From NCBI GenBank assembly GCA_033065855.1, contig JAVXUO010003015.1, positions 62,001 through 126,000 on the forward strand: 64,000 nt of DNA. Reading direction: 5' to 3'. The notes beneath the pieces were generated by a model. The model saw only the letters and a program-made list of their open reading frames with translations, was not told the DNA's origin and did no database searches. Origin of the DNA: Escallonia rubra. Taxonomy: Eukaryota; Streptophyta; Magnoliopsida; Escalloniales; Escalloniaceae. A program made the translations under genes and the position numbers. Shown piece by piece: positions 32,830-43,700 of the stretch. Positions within the stretch are counted from its first letter, which is position 1; the number at the start of each line of letters is the position of its first letter.

Positions 32830-33129
32830 AAATTTCCCCTACAGGGGGGGGGGAGACTTCTTCTTTTTCTTCTTCTTATTGTTAGCACTAGAGTCTAGGT
32901 TTAATTTATTACCGGAATGAGAAGAAAGATTATTTTTTAAAGAAAGTGAGCATGTAATGAAATCTGAGTCGGAGTCCGGATCTAAGCCAGACTCAGCGAG
33001 CAAATACAAGTCAGAATGTAAATGCAAATCATAATGCAAAACAGGATCAACAATAGGCACATTAAGAACATGAGAAGGTACCTCGGGTAATAAAGACTGC
33101 TGAATACTGACCTCCTCGTGAGAATAAGC
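32830..33129 (-). pseudogene. Probable LINE ORF1 tail, cut by the CACTA element
   Basis: The open minus-strand frame has an acidic, Ser/Asp-rich segment ('SGLDPDSDSDFITCS') and a Lys run followed by Pro, ending about 60 bp before the endonuclease start. Its position upstream of ORF2 suggests the C-terminal end of LINE ORF1. The frame stays open to 33129, where the CACTA terminus begins. No zinc knuckle is seen in the remaining part. Confidence 0.45.
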
Positions 33130-33420
33130 ACTACAAGAAAAACCTTATTTAGCGACGAACTTTTAGCGTTTTAGCGACAGACACCATTCCGTCCCTAAAA
33201 GTAACCTTAAGCGACGGGGAAAACCGTCGTTTAATATCCGTCTCTAAATAATTTTACCGACGGCCGATACCGTCGGTAATAAGTTTTAGCGACGGATATT
33301 TAATAACGGTTTTATACCGACGGAATTTCTTGTCGCTAAAAGGTTTTTTGAATTTTCTATTTTCAGTTGAATTTTGGAATTATTTTTGTAAATTAATTAG
33401 CGACGAAGTATTCACGACGG
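33130..33420 (+). promoter_or_regulatory. CACTA terminal and subterminal repeats
   Basis: The TIR cactacaagaaaaa is followed by at least eight agcgac/gcgacgg or inverse ccgtcg(c/g) motifs, for example near 33155, 33172, 33215, 33224, 33257, 33268, 33286 and 33320. In En/Spm such motifs bind the element's accessory protein. No gene is in this stretch. Confidence 0.8.
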
Positions 33421-33469
33421 ATTCAAAAAATAAATATTTTACAATTTTTTAACCCCGGCTAGTCAAGCT

Positions 33470-35260
33470 CACGTTAGGGAGGAGGCACAGTATGATTACC
33501 GAGATATGATTATGGATGTTGGATATACTAATGTTGAATGGGGTGAATACCGCGGCGATGACAGTCCCCACCAGCTGAACGAGGGGGCTAATTAGTTTTA
33601 TGATTTGTTGAGAGACGCAGAGGAGCTGTTGTGGGATGAAATCCGTAAAGACACACGGCTGTCTGCGGGTAGTAGGTTATTACAATTGAAATCGGACCCC
33701 GGGCTAAGTGAGAAAGGATTTAACGAGTTTGTTACTTTTATGAAAGAAATTTTTCCAGTGAATGAAGAGCTGCCCTCGTCGTACTATGATGCGAAGAAGA
33801 TGATGAGGAAACTTGGATTGAGCTATGAGCGGATAGATGCGTGCAATAACGACTGTGTATTGTTCTGAAAAAAGAATAAGGACTTGACACGATGTCCAGT
33901 ATGTGATCATTCGAGGTATAAACTGGATAAAAGGAAGAAGAAAAACATTGCATGGAAGGTACTGCGATATTTTCCCGTCACCCCAAGGCTTCAGAGGATG
34001 TACTACTCCTCCAATACGGCTGAACATATGAGGGCTCACTGTGAGACTCGTAGCAACGATGCCGATGTGCTGACACACCCAGGTGATGGAGAGGTGTGGA
34101 AGGAGTTTGACCGCAGGCATCCAAGCTTTGCTCAGGAAGTTTGAAATGTTAGACTTGGTTTGGCAACCGATGGGTTCAACTCTTTCGGGCAGTCTAGCAC
34201 GCCTTACTCCACATGGCCTGTTATTATTGTCCCGTACAACCCTTCCACCAGGCATGTGAATGAAGAAGCCGTACATGTTTTTGTTATTGCTTATTCTGGG
34301 GTCGAAGAGTCCCGGTAAGGACATAGATGTGTATTTAAGGCCGTTGATTGATGAGCTCAAACAGCAATGGGTTCATGAAGTCTAAACTTATGATGCATCT
34401 CTCAAACAGAACTTTCAGATGAGGGCTGCTTTGATGTGGACTATACATGACTTCTCCGCATTGGGAATGACGTGTGGGTGGAGCACAAATGGAAACTTAG
34501 CGTGCCCTGCTTTTATAGGAGTGAATCCCGGTCATACGTTAAAGCACGACGGGAAGCCCTCGTGGTTCGGATGTCACCGAAAGCTTTTGCCACCAGACCA
34601 TCAGTTCCGTAGGCAGAAGGATAAATTTGACAGGACAATTGAGCGTGAGATTGTCACACTGGACTACCCATCTGGTGAAGAAGTGCTCTCGCACCTAGCG
34701 GCACTTGATACTGACATACCATACGACAAGGGTGTGCAGGATCAGAAGATTTCAGGATACGGGAAAGAGCACAACTGGAGGAAACAGTGTATTTTCTGGG
34801 AGTTAGCCTACTGGAGGATACTCATTATCCGAAACAACATGGATGTGATGCACATTGAGAAGAGGGATTTCGATAATGTGTTCAACACAGTGATGAATGT
34901 CAAGGGAAAATCGAAAGATCACCTTAAAGTGAGAAAGGATCTACAACAGTTGGGTGTACACCGTGAACTGCATCCTCGGACAGTCATCGAGAGGACACTG
35001 CTTTCGAAAGCACCTTACTGTCTAGACAAGAAACAGGTGGAGAAGGTATGTCAGTGAGTTAAGAATTTGAAGCTTCCGGATGGGTATGCGTCCAACATAT
35101 CTCGTTGCTGCAATGTATCGGAATGCAAGTTTCAAGGGATGAAGAGTCACGACTGTCATGTATTTATGGAAAGATTCATTTCTATTGCCTTCCGGGGACT
35201 ATTGCCAAGGGTTATATGTGAGACATTAACTGAATTATCTCATTTCTTTTGAGATATCTA
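33470..35260 (+). pseudogene. CACTA TNP2-type transposase (Transposase_21 part), broken
   Basis: Successive open stretches carry 'DAEELLWDEIRKDT' (33620s), 'CPVCDHSRYK' and 'VLRYFPVTPRLQRMY' (33890-34000), 'HPGDGEVWKEFDRRHPSFA', 'RAALMWTIHDFSALG' with 'GWSTNGNLACP' (34420-34515), and 'NMDVMHIEKRDFDNVFNT' (34840-34895), the recognisable backbone of plant TNP2 transposases. Stops sit near 33593, 33866, 34142, 34383 and 35055, and a frameshift lies near 34250. The Cys-rich part after 'ACP' also deviates ('ACPAFIGVN', where families keep a Cys pair). The enzyme would excise and insert the element; this copy cannot encode it. Confidence 0.85.
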
Positions 35261-35670
35261 TTCTTCTACAATCTGGGTGAGTAACATGGAGGTGCTTGAG
35301 AAGAACATTGTGTTGACAATTTGCAAGCTCTAGAAAATCTTCCCACCGTCATTCTTTAATTCAATGGAGCATTTTCTCGTTCACTTGGCGTATGAAGCTA
35401 AGATGGGTGGGCCTGTGCAATATCGGTGGATGTATCCATTTGAAAGGTATTACTTTAACTCTATGTTGTTCGTTTACAGGTAATGCAAACATTATTTCAT
35501 TGATATTCCACCTAACTCTATTCGTTAAACTTCTAGGTTCATGTTCCATTTGAAGAAGAAAGTCCGTAATAAAGCTCGTGTTAAGGGCTCAATTGCTGAG
35601 GCTTACGTAATGGAAGAGCTTGTAAACTTTTGTAGCCAATATTTGGGCCTAATGTTGATACAAGGTTAAA
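35067..35670 (+). pseudogene. CACTA transposase DUF4218 region
   Basis: 'LPDGYASNISRCCNVSECKF' with 'GMKSHDCHVFMERFISIAF' starts the DUF4218 domain that follows Transposase_21 in TNP2 proteins. After a stop near 35251 the reading continues with 'NMEVLEKNIVLTICKL', 'SMEHFLVHLAYEAKMGGPV' and 'LKKKVRNKARVKGSIAEAY'. Stops and a short inserted segment with an intron-like gt..ag near 35480-35535 divide it. Same gene as the preceding entry. Confidence 0.8.
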
Positions 35671-36098
35671 TCAACTAGGTTGAAATAAGTCCAGAGCCAG
35701 CACACATTTCGAAGGGCAATTGTCAATATTCAAGCAGTCAGGTAGTCCGTTCGGTCGAACCTATACTTGGTGGCTAACGGATGTAGAGTACAATGCTGCA
35801 ACAATATATGCCCTTATAAATTGTGATGAAGTTTCAGCATTCGTTGAGTAAGTTTCTGACTTCAGATAATTATTTTACATAATTGAAAATGTGTGATCAG
35901 TGGGTTAACTGCATCCTCGATTTGCAGTGAATTCGATGCGAAATCTTTAATCATTGATCCCGCTGAACTTGAATCTCATCGAAAATTGCAATTTGTAGAG
36001 TGGTTCAGAAGACGTGTAAGTCTTTAACCAAAATATACTACGTTTTATACGCCACTCCATATGTGGTTTATTAACTTCCACCATCTTATATAATAGGT

Positions 36099-36852
36099 TC
36101 AGTCGGTCGATGCCCCAGTAGCCTCCTTGTTGAAATTACTAGCTCAAGGCCCTAGTAAACAAGCAGCCTGTCATGGAGGCTATATCATCAACGGGTTTAG
36201 GTTTAACGTAAAAGATGATGACCAGACAAAACAAACCCAAAACAGTGGAGTCTTGGTCAACAACGACAGTTATGGCGAGAATTGCATGGACTTTAATAGA
36301 GAGCTGGATGAGATTATTGAGCTAACATATCTGGGTTCCCAAAATATCCTGGTAATGTTCAAGTGTACATGGTTCGATGTCACATGCAGTAGAGGAATCT
36401 GTGTTAGCTTGCAAGGGATTATAAATGTCAATGTTAAGTCAAGACTTGCATCAGACGAGCCGTTTGTGTTTGCTAGTGAAATTGCACAAGTCTTTTACGC
36501 TGAGGACGTCGCAAATCCCAAATCTCATTGGTATACAGTTATCAATTCCAAGAAATTGCTCGTGGCATATGACAGTGAGGTAAACACCTTTCAAGCCGAC
36601 CAAGCACCTGTCTTAGTACCTATTGAGGTGGACAACGAGGAGGACGATCTCCCCCCTCAACCAACAGTTAACGTAGGAGACGAAGTCGTAGATGATGACG
36701 CAGAAGACGTAGAACGTGTTGAAGATGATGAGGCTGAGTCTACTGACGAAGAGGAAGAATTACTCGATGAAAAGGACGACGAGTCCCAGGAAGAAGAGGA
36801 TGACGAGTTCAACGATGATGATAGCGATGATTCCCAAAATGAAGATGATTAA
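36099..36852 (+). pseudogene. CACTA transposase C-terminal exon, DUF4216 domain
   Basis: After the acceptor tataatag at 36098 an exon stays open to TAA at 36850-36852. It encodes 'ACHGGYIINGFRF', 'NNDSYGENCMDF', 'LVMFKCTWFD' and 'EPFVFASEIAQVFYAED', the DUF4216 domain typical of the TNP2 C-terminus. The last 60 residues are almost all Asp and Glu. This exon alone has no lesion, but the gene upstream is broken. Smaller exons of the same gene lie at about 35690-35850 and 35930-36015. Confidence 0.8.
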
Positions 36853-37014
36853 CTTGTAATGTTGTAACATGCATTATTTTAGTACTCGGTTTATATAGTC
36901 TTTTGATACTCGGTTCATATATATACTCGGTTCAATTATATAGTGTTGTAACATGATGTGGACTATAAATTGTTTTGTATGTGTTAATTTCTTTGGACTT
37001 GCTGTACACGAAGT

Positions 37015-38720
37015 CATACGTGGATAGATTACAGGCCGTCCGTGGTCGCGGTGGACGCCGAGCTGCGTCAACCCCAGTGGCTCCTGCCTCGTCATTGCCC
37101 GTTGATGACGAGGCACATAGTGCTCACATCCAGCAGGCGAGGGCCCAGCCCCAGACCTATTCCTCCCACACGCTCGTTGGTTCTCCTTCTTATGTGGGTT
37201 CTACCTCAGGTATATTTGATAACGGCGTTTGGTCATAATGCTAGACTTATATTTAAATTATATTTGATCTATATTAATGTTGGTGTTTTGCAGGATCTCG
37301 ACAAGACCGTGGACCGACACGCAGGGTGCGCATCGACCCCCAGCGTAAACAGAGAGTTACTCTCACCAAGGAGGGCCAGTAAGTAAAAAAATTACATAAT
37401 GCAGTACTTACAATCTTCAATTCTGATATTTATTATTGTCCACTTATTTAATGTATTTGATGTTTGTTTCTTTATTAGGATCCTGGAGACTCCCGCGAAA
37501 ACGAAGATCAGCGTCCTTGTGAAGGGCCGATTCTTTGAGCCACAGCTATACTGGAAAGACTGAGATGCCGCGACGAGGGAGTCCTTATGGTAGGAGTGGC
37601 TGGTATGGTTTTTAGTCGTTTGTGTCAGTAATTATTTGTTTAATTAAAATGTAATTTAAAATTAATCCTATTGATTTAGTAATTGGATGCCTTGCAGGAC
37701 GGGTTCGAGTTTGAGTCGCTTGAGCGGCAGGCGTTGGTGCGGCAGGCTTTTTTTGCCTACATTAATAAAAATTACCGGTGATGGCTACACGACGCACAGG
37801 AACGGGCGAGAAAGATGACGCCCGATGGATGAGCGGAAGAAATTTCCCCCTCATTGGATATCTCCATCTGTATGGGGAGAGATGGTTAATAAGTGGAGTA
37901 TTGATCCATCCTGGGAGGCCAAGAGTAAAAGTTAGAGTGAGAACAGACATGACAAAGATCCCACGCACAGGGGGGTAGGTGGCTCACGACGTCCTCTGAC
38001 ACAAGAATGCGATTGAGCACCCGAACCTAGCAGCGGATGAGGTATGTGCTCTCACGTACACTCAGACGCACGTGAGGAACAAGGATAAGGACGATCAACA
38101 GCAGACAGGGGACTATGTTTCAAATATTTTCCGGCAAATCAATGTAAATTACGAATTAAATTGTTTAGTTTGTTAAATTTTTGCATTTGTATTCGATGTT
38201 TTTCGCCTTAATGTTTTGAATGTCAAATCACTGTTTTGCAGGCCTCGTACGAACAGATCAGGTGGTCTGGGCAGCAGTCCGGACAGCCATCAGCGTCCAC
38301 GAGTACAGGCACGAGTACTGAAAGATTGAAGCGATGGCTGGATACACCGGGGGTCGTCAATAGGCCGAAAGGCCGCATGCACGGCCTCCCCGGCACAACT
38401 GCACGTGTCTTGAAAGGAGTGTCCCCACCTGCCGCTGCCCCTCCACATATGCAGACAGCGACCGTGGAGCGACGGTCGTTAGAAGAGGACGAGATCCGTC
38501 GCATTGCTGCGGATGTGTATAAAATGATCGCGGCAAATAATCGGGTACAACCACTATATACGTTGAGTAAAAACTTTATACGATTGCTATCGAGATTAGT
38601 GCGTATGTGCCTTTACATACAGGGCACTGCTGCTGGACATGTCGAGCCGGATCCGACTCACAATGCCCCCATGGACGAGGACGATCAGCAAAATCCAGAT
38701 CCAGGACTTGCCGCCCCTTG
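37015..38720 (+). pseudogene. CACTA second gene (tnpA-like, Transposase_24 type), broken
   Basis: Exon-like blocks occur in order: a Gly/Arg and Pro/Ser-rich start ('RLQAVRGRGGRRAAS', 37025-37209), 37295-37380, 37480-37560 ('ETPAKTKISVLVKGRF'), 37697-37780 ('DGFEFESLERQALVRQAF'), a longer block to about 38110 with several stops, and a last exon from 38242 to TGA at 38719-38721 with 'RLKRWLDTPGVVNRPKGRMH', 'DEIRRIAADVYKMIA' and an acidic end. Plant CACTA elements normally carry such an accessory DNA-binding gene after TNP2. Stops in the 37560-38110 part show decay. A second copy of its 3' part lies at 20037-21040. Confidence 0.65.
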
Positions 38721-39012
38721 ATCAGCCCTTCCCCTCCTAGCTGTTTGTATCTCGCTCCCGTGCCCCCACCACTCGATTTGTACTCCCCTCCCCTCCCCTA
38801 CTCTATTATACCCTGCTCCCATGCCCTCTTGAACTTTGAATACATTTTATTTTTCGATTAGGATATAATCTATTCTTTGTACATATGTGTTGTGTCTGTT
38901 TTAGGGTTATACATATGTGTTGTGTTTGAGAACCAAGGGTTGTCCTATCTGCAATTCCTCATACCTATCAATTCATGCATACTGCAAACAGTCAAATGTA
39001 GTCGTAATCTTA

Positions 39013-39023
39013 GCACTACTACA
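39013..39023 (+). other. CACTA-terminus-like sequence
   Basis: The text cactactacaa has the form of a plant CACTA 5' end and is followed by tctttt. It lies 20 bp left of the inverted-repeat element at 39034. No matching 3' end was seen, so it may be chance or a remnant. Confidence 0.25.
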
Positions 39024-39033
39024 ATCTTTTCTT

Positions 39034-39871
39034 ATATATTTTAGAATAATATCATTTGTTAGTATGAACAATCCTAGCTAAAATAGGCAATCAGTTATTA
39101 GATAATGGCTCCACCATGTGCCCAGCCAACAGCCCCCCCATCTGAATCCTGCGAACACCGTTCACCACAGCAGCAACATCCACCACCACCAAACCCAAAC
39201 ATCCAACCTTTCTATAGCAAAAAGGGGGGGAGGGGGATCCACTAGGGGGAGGGGGAATACAACCCTAGCAGATAAAACCCTTTCCTACAGACTCACCTCC
39301 TTCTCCAACCCGGCAGCGCCACCACGGCCACCTAACCAACCGGAGATCCCACCATACTACCTTCCATACCAACATCGGCAAATTTCTGACCACCACCAAC
39401 ATCCCAACAAACACAGCCCAACCACACAGCCAACGCTCTGCCACCGGAGATCAGGCGTCGTAGCCGACGTTCCATGCACCAACCCACCCCAAGGTCGTAG
39501 ATCGAGCCTCGGCAAAGACATGTTTCAGTAGAATAACGGCTAAATTAAAAAAAACACCACTGAAATTAACAACAAAACGGCGAACCTGACTCTACCACAC
39601 CACCACTCGTCGGAGTATACCGGCAGTGGCAGTGGAAACACTATGTGGGTTGAGGAGAGAAGAGGGTTAATGCAAGTGCTGTTGAATATGAAGACCAGCA
39701 TTATAATCCAATCGAAAAGATGTAATGCTAACATTCGAGTTAAACGGCAATATAGTATGTCTTTACCCGGTCATAGTAACGCAGCATGATATGTAGCCAT
39801 TATCTAATAATTGATTGCCTATTTTAGCTAGGATTGTTCATACTAACAAATGATATTATTCTAAAAAATAT
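39034..39871. mobile_element. Inverted-repeat DNA element of about 0.84 kb
   Basis: The left arm 39034-39110 and right arm 39795-39871 are inverted copies of about 77 bp that share long blocks, including ttagaataatatcatttg, ttagtatgaacaatccta and gctaaaataggcaatca. The interior is Pro/His-rich in one frame (39118-39531) but has no recognised domain. No target duplication could be identified, so the class (Mutator-like or other MITE-like) is open. It lies about 0.86 kb beyond the stop codon of the host gene at 40730. Confidence 0.7.
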
Positions 39872-40729
39872 AAATATAAAAATAAAAAGAGACTTACTTG
39901 TTTAGGTTTTATGTCTTTTTACTTGCTCTTACTGCTGCTGTTGTTGATGTCGACCATTATTCTACTGTAATTCCTATCGGATGGAGGTTATCATCCGAGT
40001 GCTATCTTCGGTATTAATTGTAGGGTTCTTACTCCTTTTCAAAAAAAAAAAAACAGCACTTGCATTATTATTAATGCAATTCTTCTTCTTAAACAAAAAA
40101 TATAGCTGATCAATCCAACAGATAAAGATCAAATCTAATATATACTGTTTGTGCTGTACGGATAGATGTTCCAGCGATAATTTTTATAGTAAACTTACAC
40201 CCTTTAACTACTTCAACTACTCAAAAATGTTTCAGTGATACTTTTCAACTTTTTAGTTACAAAAGGGGGTTGATTATCTCCACCTTAACTTTACCCAAAA
40301 TGGAAAACCAAGAAACACACAGGAAAATATCATCAAATACTCTGAAAAAAATTCTTAAAACGTTCTTTCTGATTTCTTTCTTTTCGTAAAATTGACAAGC
40401 AAAACATAACCCTCTTCTTTTACCCTTAAAATTGTTAAAAGGAGAAAAAGAACAAAAATATACCAAAAGATGCCACTTCTCCCTGTTTCATCCACTGCAG
40501 ACCAACATATCCCGATCTTATCAATCTCGCGGCAAACCTTGGAACCTTACAAAACCCTGTCTTGGGACAGCAAGATGGAGAAACAAACTCATTGTTGCAC
40601 TAAACTGCAGACCTCCACCAAACACATGTCCGTCTTTCATGCAGACCAAATTACATGTATCAAAGATCGGATTCAGATTTTGTTGAGATAGATTCAGAGA
40701 AAGCTCCACCCGAATTGGATGGACAGGAT
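39872..40729. other. Region downstream of the host gene, with a poly(A) retroposon-like end
   Basis: No coding sequence is supported. At 39895-40053 the sequence ends ttcggtattaattgtagggttctta..ttttc followed by 13 A, like the 3' end of a LINE or SINE on the plus strand. The part from about 40100 to 40729 contains the presumed 3' untranslated region of the minus-strand host gene; no clear polyadenylation signal was fixed. Confidence 0.35.
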
Positions 40730-43700
40730 TCAGACAGCATCACTGATTTTGGCTGCGCACCTCAACATAATTTCTGAAGATGGCATCGATTTCATATACT
40801 GCACAAAAACAAATGAAAGCAAATCAATTGAAGTAAGCTAAAAATAACATTTCAAACATACAAACCAACGGCAACAACTTATAAAATGATTTCCAAGCGA
40901 CATAATTAACCAGCAGCATAGCTTAGTCCACAAGAACCCGTTGCTCGTAGGGTCACTGCGTACAAACGAGCCACGCACTTAAGTAACTTGAATTAACTTA
41001 AATATTGAAAGATTAATACTGAATATAGGCAAAACAACTTCGTATAAGAATTTTGTGTAGGAATAATCAGATGTATCCACAGCATATCCAAATGCAAATT
41101 CATGTCAAAACACCGTACCTCATCTCTCTCTCTCAATAGTTCTTCTTTCTCCACCAAACCTAAATCGTTTGGCCACCACCACAGCCGGCTTCCCCAGCAC
41201 GGGTCCATTTATGCTTTTGTCCTTATGTAGTGTGTTAGATCTACGGTTTAATTGTTTTTTTTTTTCTTTTTTCTTTTTGGGTGCCTTTGGGAACTTGGTT
41301 GGCTTTGGCCGTGAGGTGTGCCTTGGCTAGGATTACATTCCGGCCTCTTTCTTGCTGTGATTTGGGCAAGACACCAGGGTTGATTGTTGCCACTTGTTGC
41401 TGTGGATCGATCGCTCTTGGATGCTCGTCTTCTATGTTGGTGGGTTTGTGTTCACGTTCGGTTGCCATCACCCTATCTTCTGATTCGGCGGGTGTGGGGG
41501 TGCTTCGCGGTGGTTGGGTGCGGGATATTGGGGTGGTGGTGGTCAGAGAGTCCAATCAGAGGTTTTCTCCTGCTAAAGTTCCCTCTCCCGTCCCCTTCCC
41601 TCCCCTTCCAAGTAAGGTCCCCCTCCCCCCTATAACGGGTTTTCTCTTTGTTGGTGTGTTTATTGAGATTTGGATTTCCGGTATAGCTAGCGTGATGGTG
41701 CGTTGGTTTCAATAGGTGGGTTCTAGGGGGTGGTCGACGACGAGGGTGCAGCAGATTTAGGTCTGTTCAGATCAACCCACAGGCTGGGGTGATTCAAGTT
41801 TGTGGTGGTATCCTGCGCTGGTGGACGGCGAACTGGTGGACCAGCAGCGTTGTGGTGGACAGGCGGCGGCAGTGGCTTCCGACTCTGAAGCAGCTGATGA
41901 TGACGTGCGCTGATGCACGTGGGCAGTGGTGGTCTTGGGGCACATGGCCTTGGCGTTGGCAAGTGTCACCGCCTTCGTCGGGCAGACAAGTGGCAGTAAC
42001 GGTGTTTCTTTCTCTTGTTTTTTATGTTGTGTTGACAGGTGGTCTCTTTTGCTCTTGTCGTTATCTTGTTTTCTAGGTTTAGTGTATGGATAGTTTAGAT
42101 ATTTATCCTGATGTGTTAGTACCTCCGAGAAAGAATTGATGTCCTTGTTTATAGTTAAGTGTCTTGGTTTGGATAAAGGCGCGCTAATCTTTTATGCAGG
42201 TGGTTGTCGGAAAGGGTAATTGAAGCCATTTATTCTTTTACCGCTCTTGCATTTACAAGGAGGCTTGGCTCCTTGTCTGAGGTAACGGCATCGGTAATGC
42301 GGTGTCATGCTACTTCTTTTTCTTATAATGTACTTAATCTTCTACTACATGATCATCAACGCGATTTCAATTGGTAGGGTGTTTTTGCCCAAAGCCAAAA
42401 AAGAAAGGGATACAGGTTCATGACAGTAACAGAAAATACCGAAAGCTGAGTTGGTTACCTCCTTAAAAGCATTAATTTCCTCCTGCGTAAGGCCTTCATC
42501 CTCTCCTGCATTTTCCTCCCAACCAAGAGAGCGAAGAAACGCAACCTCTTCTTCATCCGGATAAGTTTCTATGTTAGAGCTCAAATTCTTCTCTCCAAAC
42601 TGAGTCTCCCTGTGGGCATCACCATTATTGGTGATCTTGCTACCATTACCGGTAACACGGGAACTGACTACTTCCTTCAATACACAACCACCAGAGTTCT
42701 CCATCATGGGACCGGAATCTGGGAGAATGGCAGAAGAGTTTGCCAAGGTTTTCTTTCTCATGAGATTGAAAAACTCACTCCGACTTTGGGCTTGAGACAG
42801 CGAAGGTCTCTTCTCCAATGCGGATCTTGGATTAAGAGGCTTTAGGTAGTTTTGGCCGGTCAAAGGAGCAGCTGGAGCTGATGGGTGAACTGCAGGTTGA
42901 CTATTTGCTACTCTGCTGCTTCCATTGATGATTGTAGATGCATCCTTTGCCAAGGATGATGCACCGTAATCCCATAATGGTTTGAGAACATAGAACTTCC
43001 CAACATTGGTCATTGAAGTATCACTCTTGACTTGCCCGCCACGAACAGATTGATTAGCAAGCTGTGATGAATGGGGCTGCTGGTGTGCGGCACTCTTTGA
43101 AGCCACAAGCGTCTCACTGGTCCTATTTGCTGCTTTTGGTTGCTTTGCTTTATCGGAAGAATTGGGAACCTGAAATGAAAAATAAGCTAACAACTAAGGA
43201 TTTTGACGTTTAATGCGGCACCTAGAATCGGTACATGCAGCCTTCACCAGTGCCACCAATACAGATGCATGGTTCAGTTGAAACCCTCAGTATCGGATGA
43301 CTTTTCATGATTAACGCAGATACAGAGATCAAAAGAATCCAAAACAAGAAGGCTGCCACTACTTCCAGAACATGGTTTAAAAGAAAAACTTCAACTATGC
43401 ATTATTTGATACAGTAACAAAGATCAAAAGTTACCAAACGTGCAGACAGCACATTTCCCCATAGGACCAGCAACAAACTCAAGATAAATGTATCCGCGCA
43501 CCATTGAGTATCTTAATCTAAAATCATGCCTTTCTAAGAGGTGGAAGTTGAAGGCCGATTTCGCTATATACTTTTGCTAACGTTGAATTTGCAATCGTGA
43601 GATATGTTTGAGGGTAGCTTTGACAATAATCCTTGATTATCTCTTGCTTACTTGCTGTGTCCTATCCCAACGTTTTCTTATCCATAGTCTCCTTAACTGT

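Larger units (their letters stand above)
33130..38930 (+). mobile_element. CACTA (En/Spm-type) transposon, 3' terminus not found
   Basis: The 5' terminus cactacaagaaaaacc lies at 33130-33145. A subterminal region to about 33420 is dense in gcgacgg/ccgtcg motifs in both orientations, as usual for transposase-binding sites. Inside are a broken TNP2-type transposase gene (33470-36852) and a second gene (about 37015-38720). The expected 3' end (ttcttgtagtg) was not seen before or after 38930, so the element is incomplete or its end is mutated. It interrupts the LINE fragment at 33129/33130. Confidence 0.85.

Noticed and set aside
33704..34360. 218-codon minus-strand frame
   Set aside because: Antisense shadow of the CACTA transposase, whose motifs are on the plus strand.
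39666..40066. Short inverted pair ttaatgcaagtgctg / cagcacttgcatta
   Set aside because: Only about 14 bp and one arm is inside the 39034-39871 element; too short to define an element.
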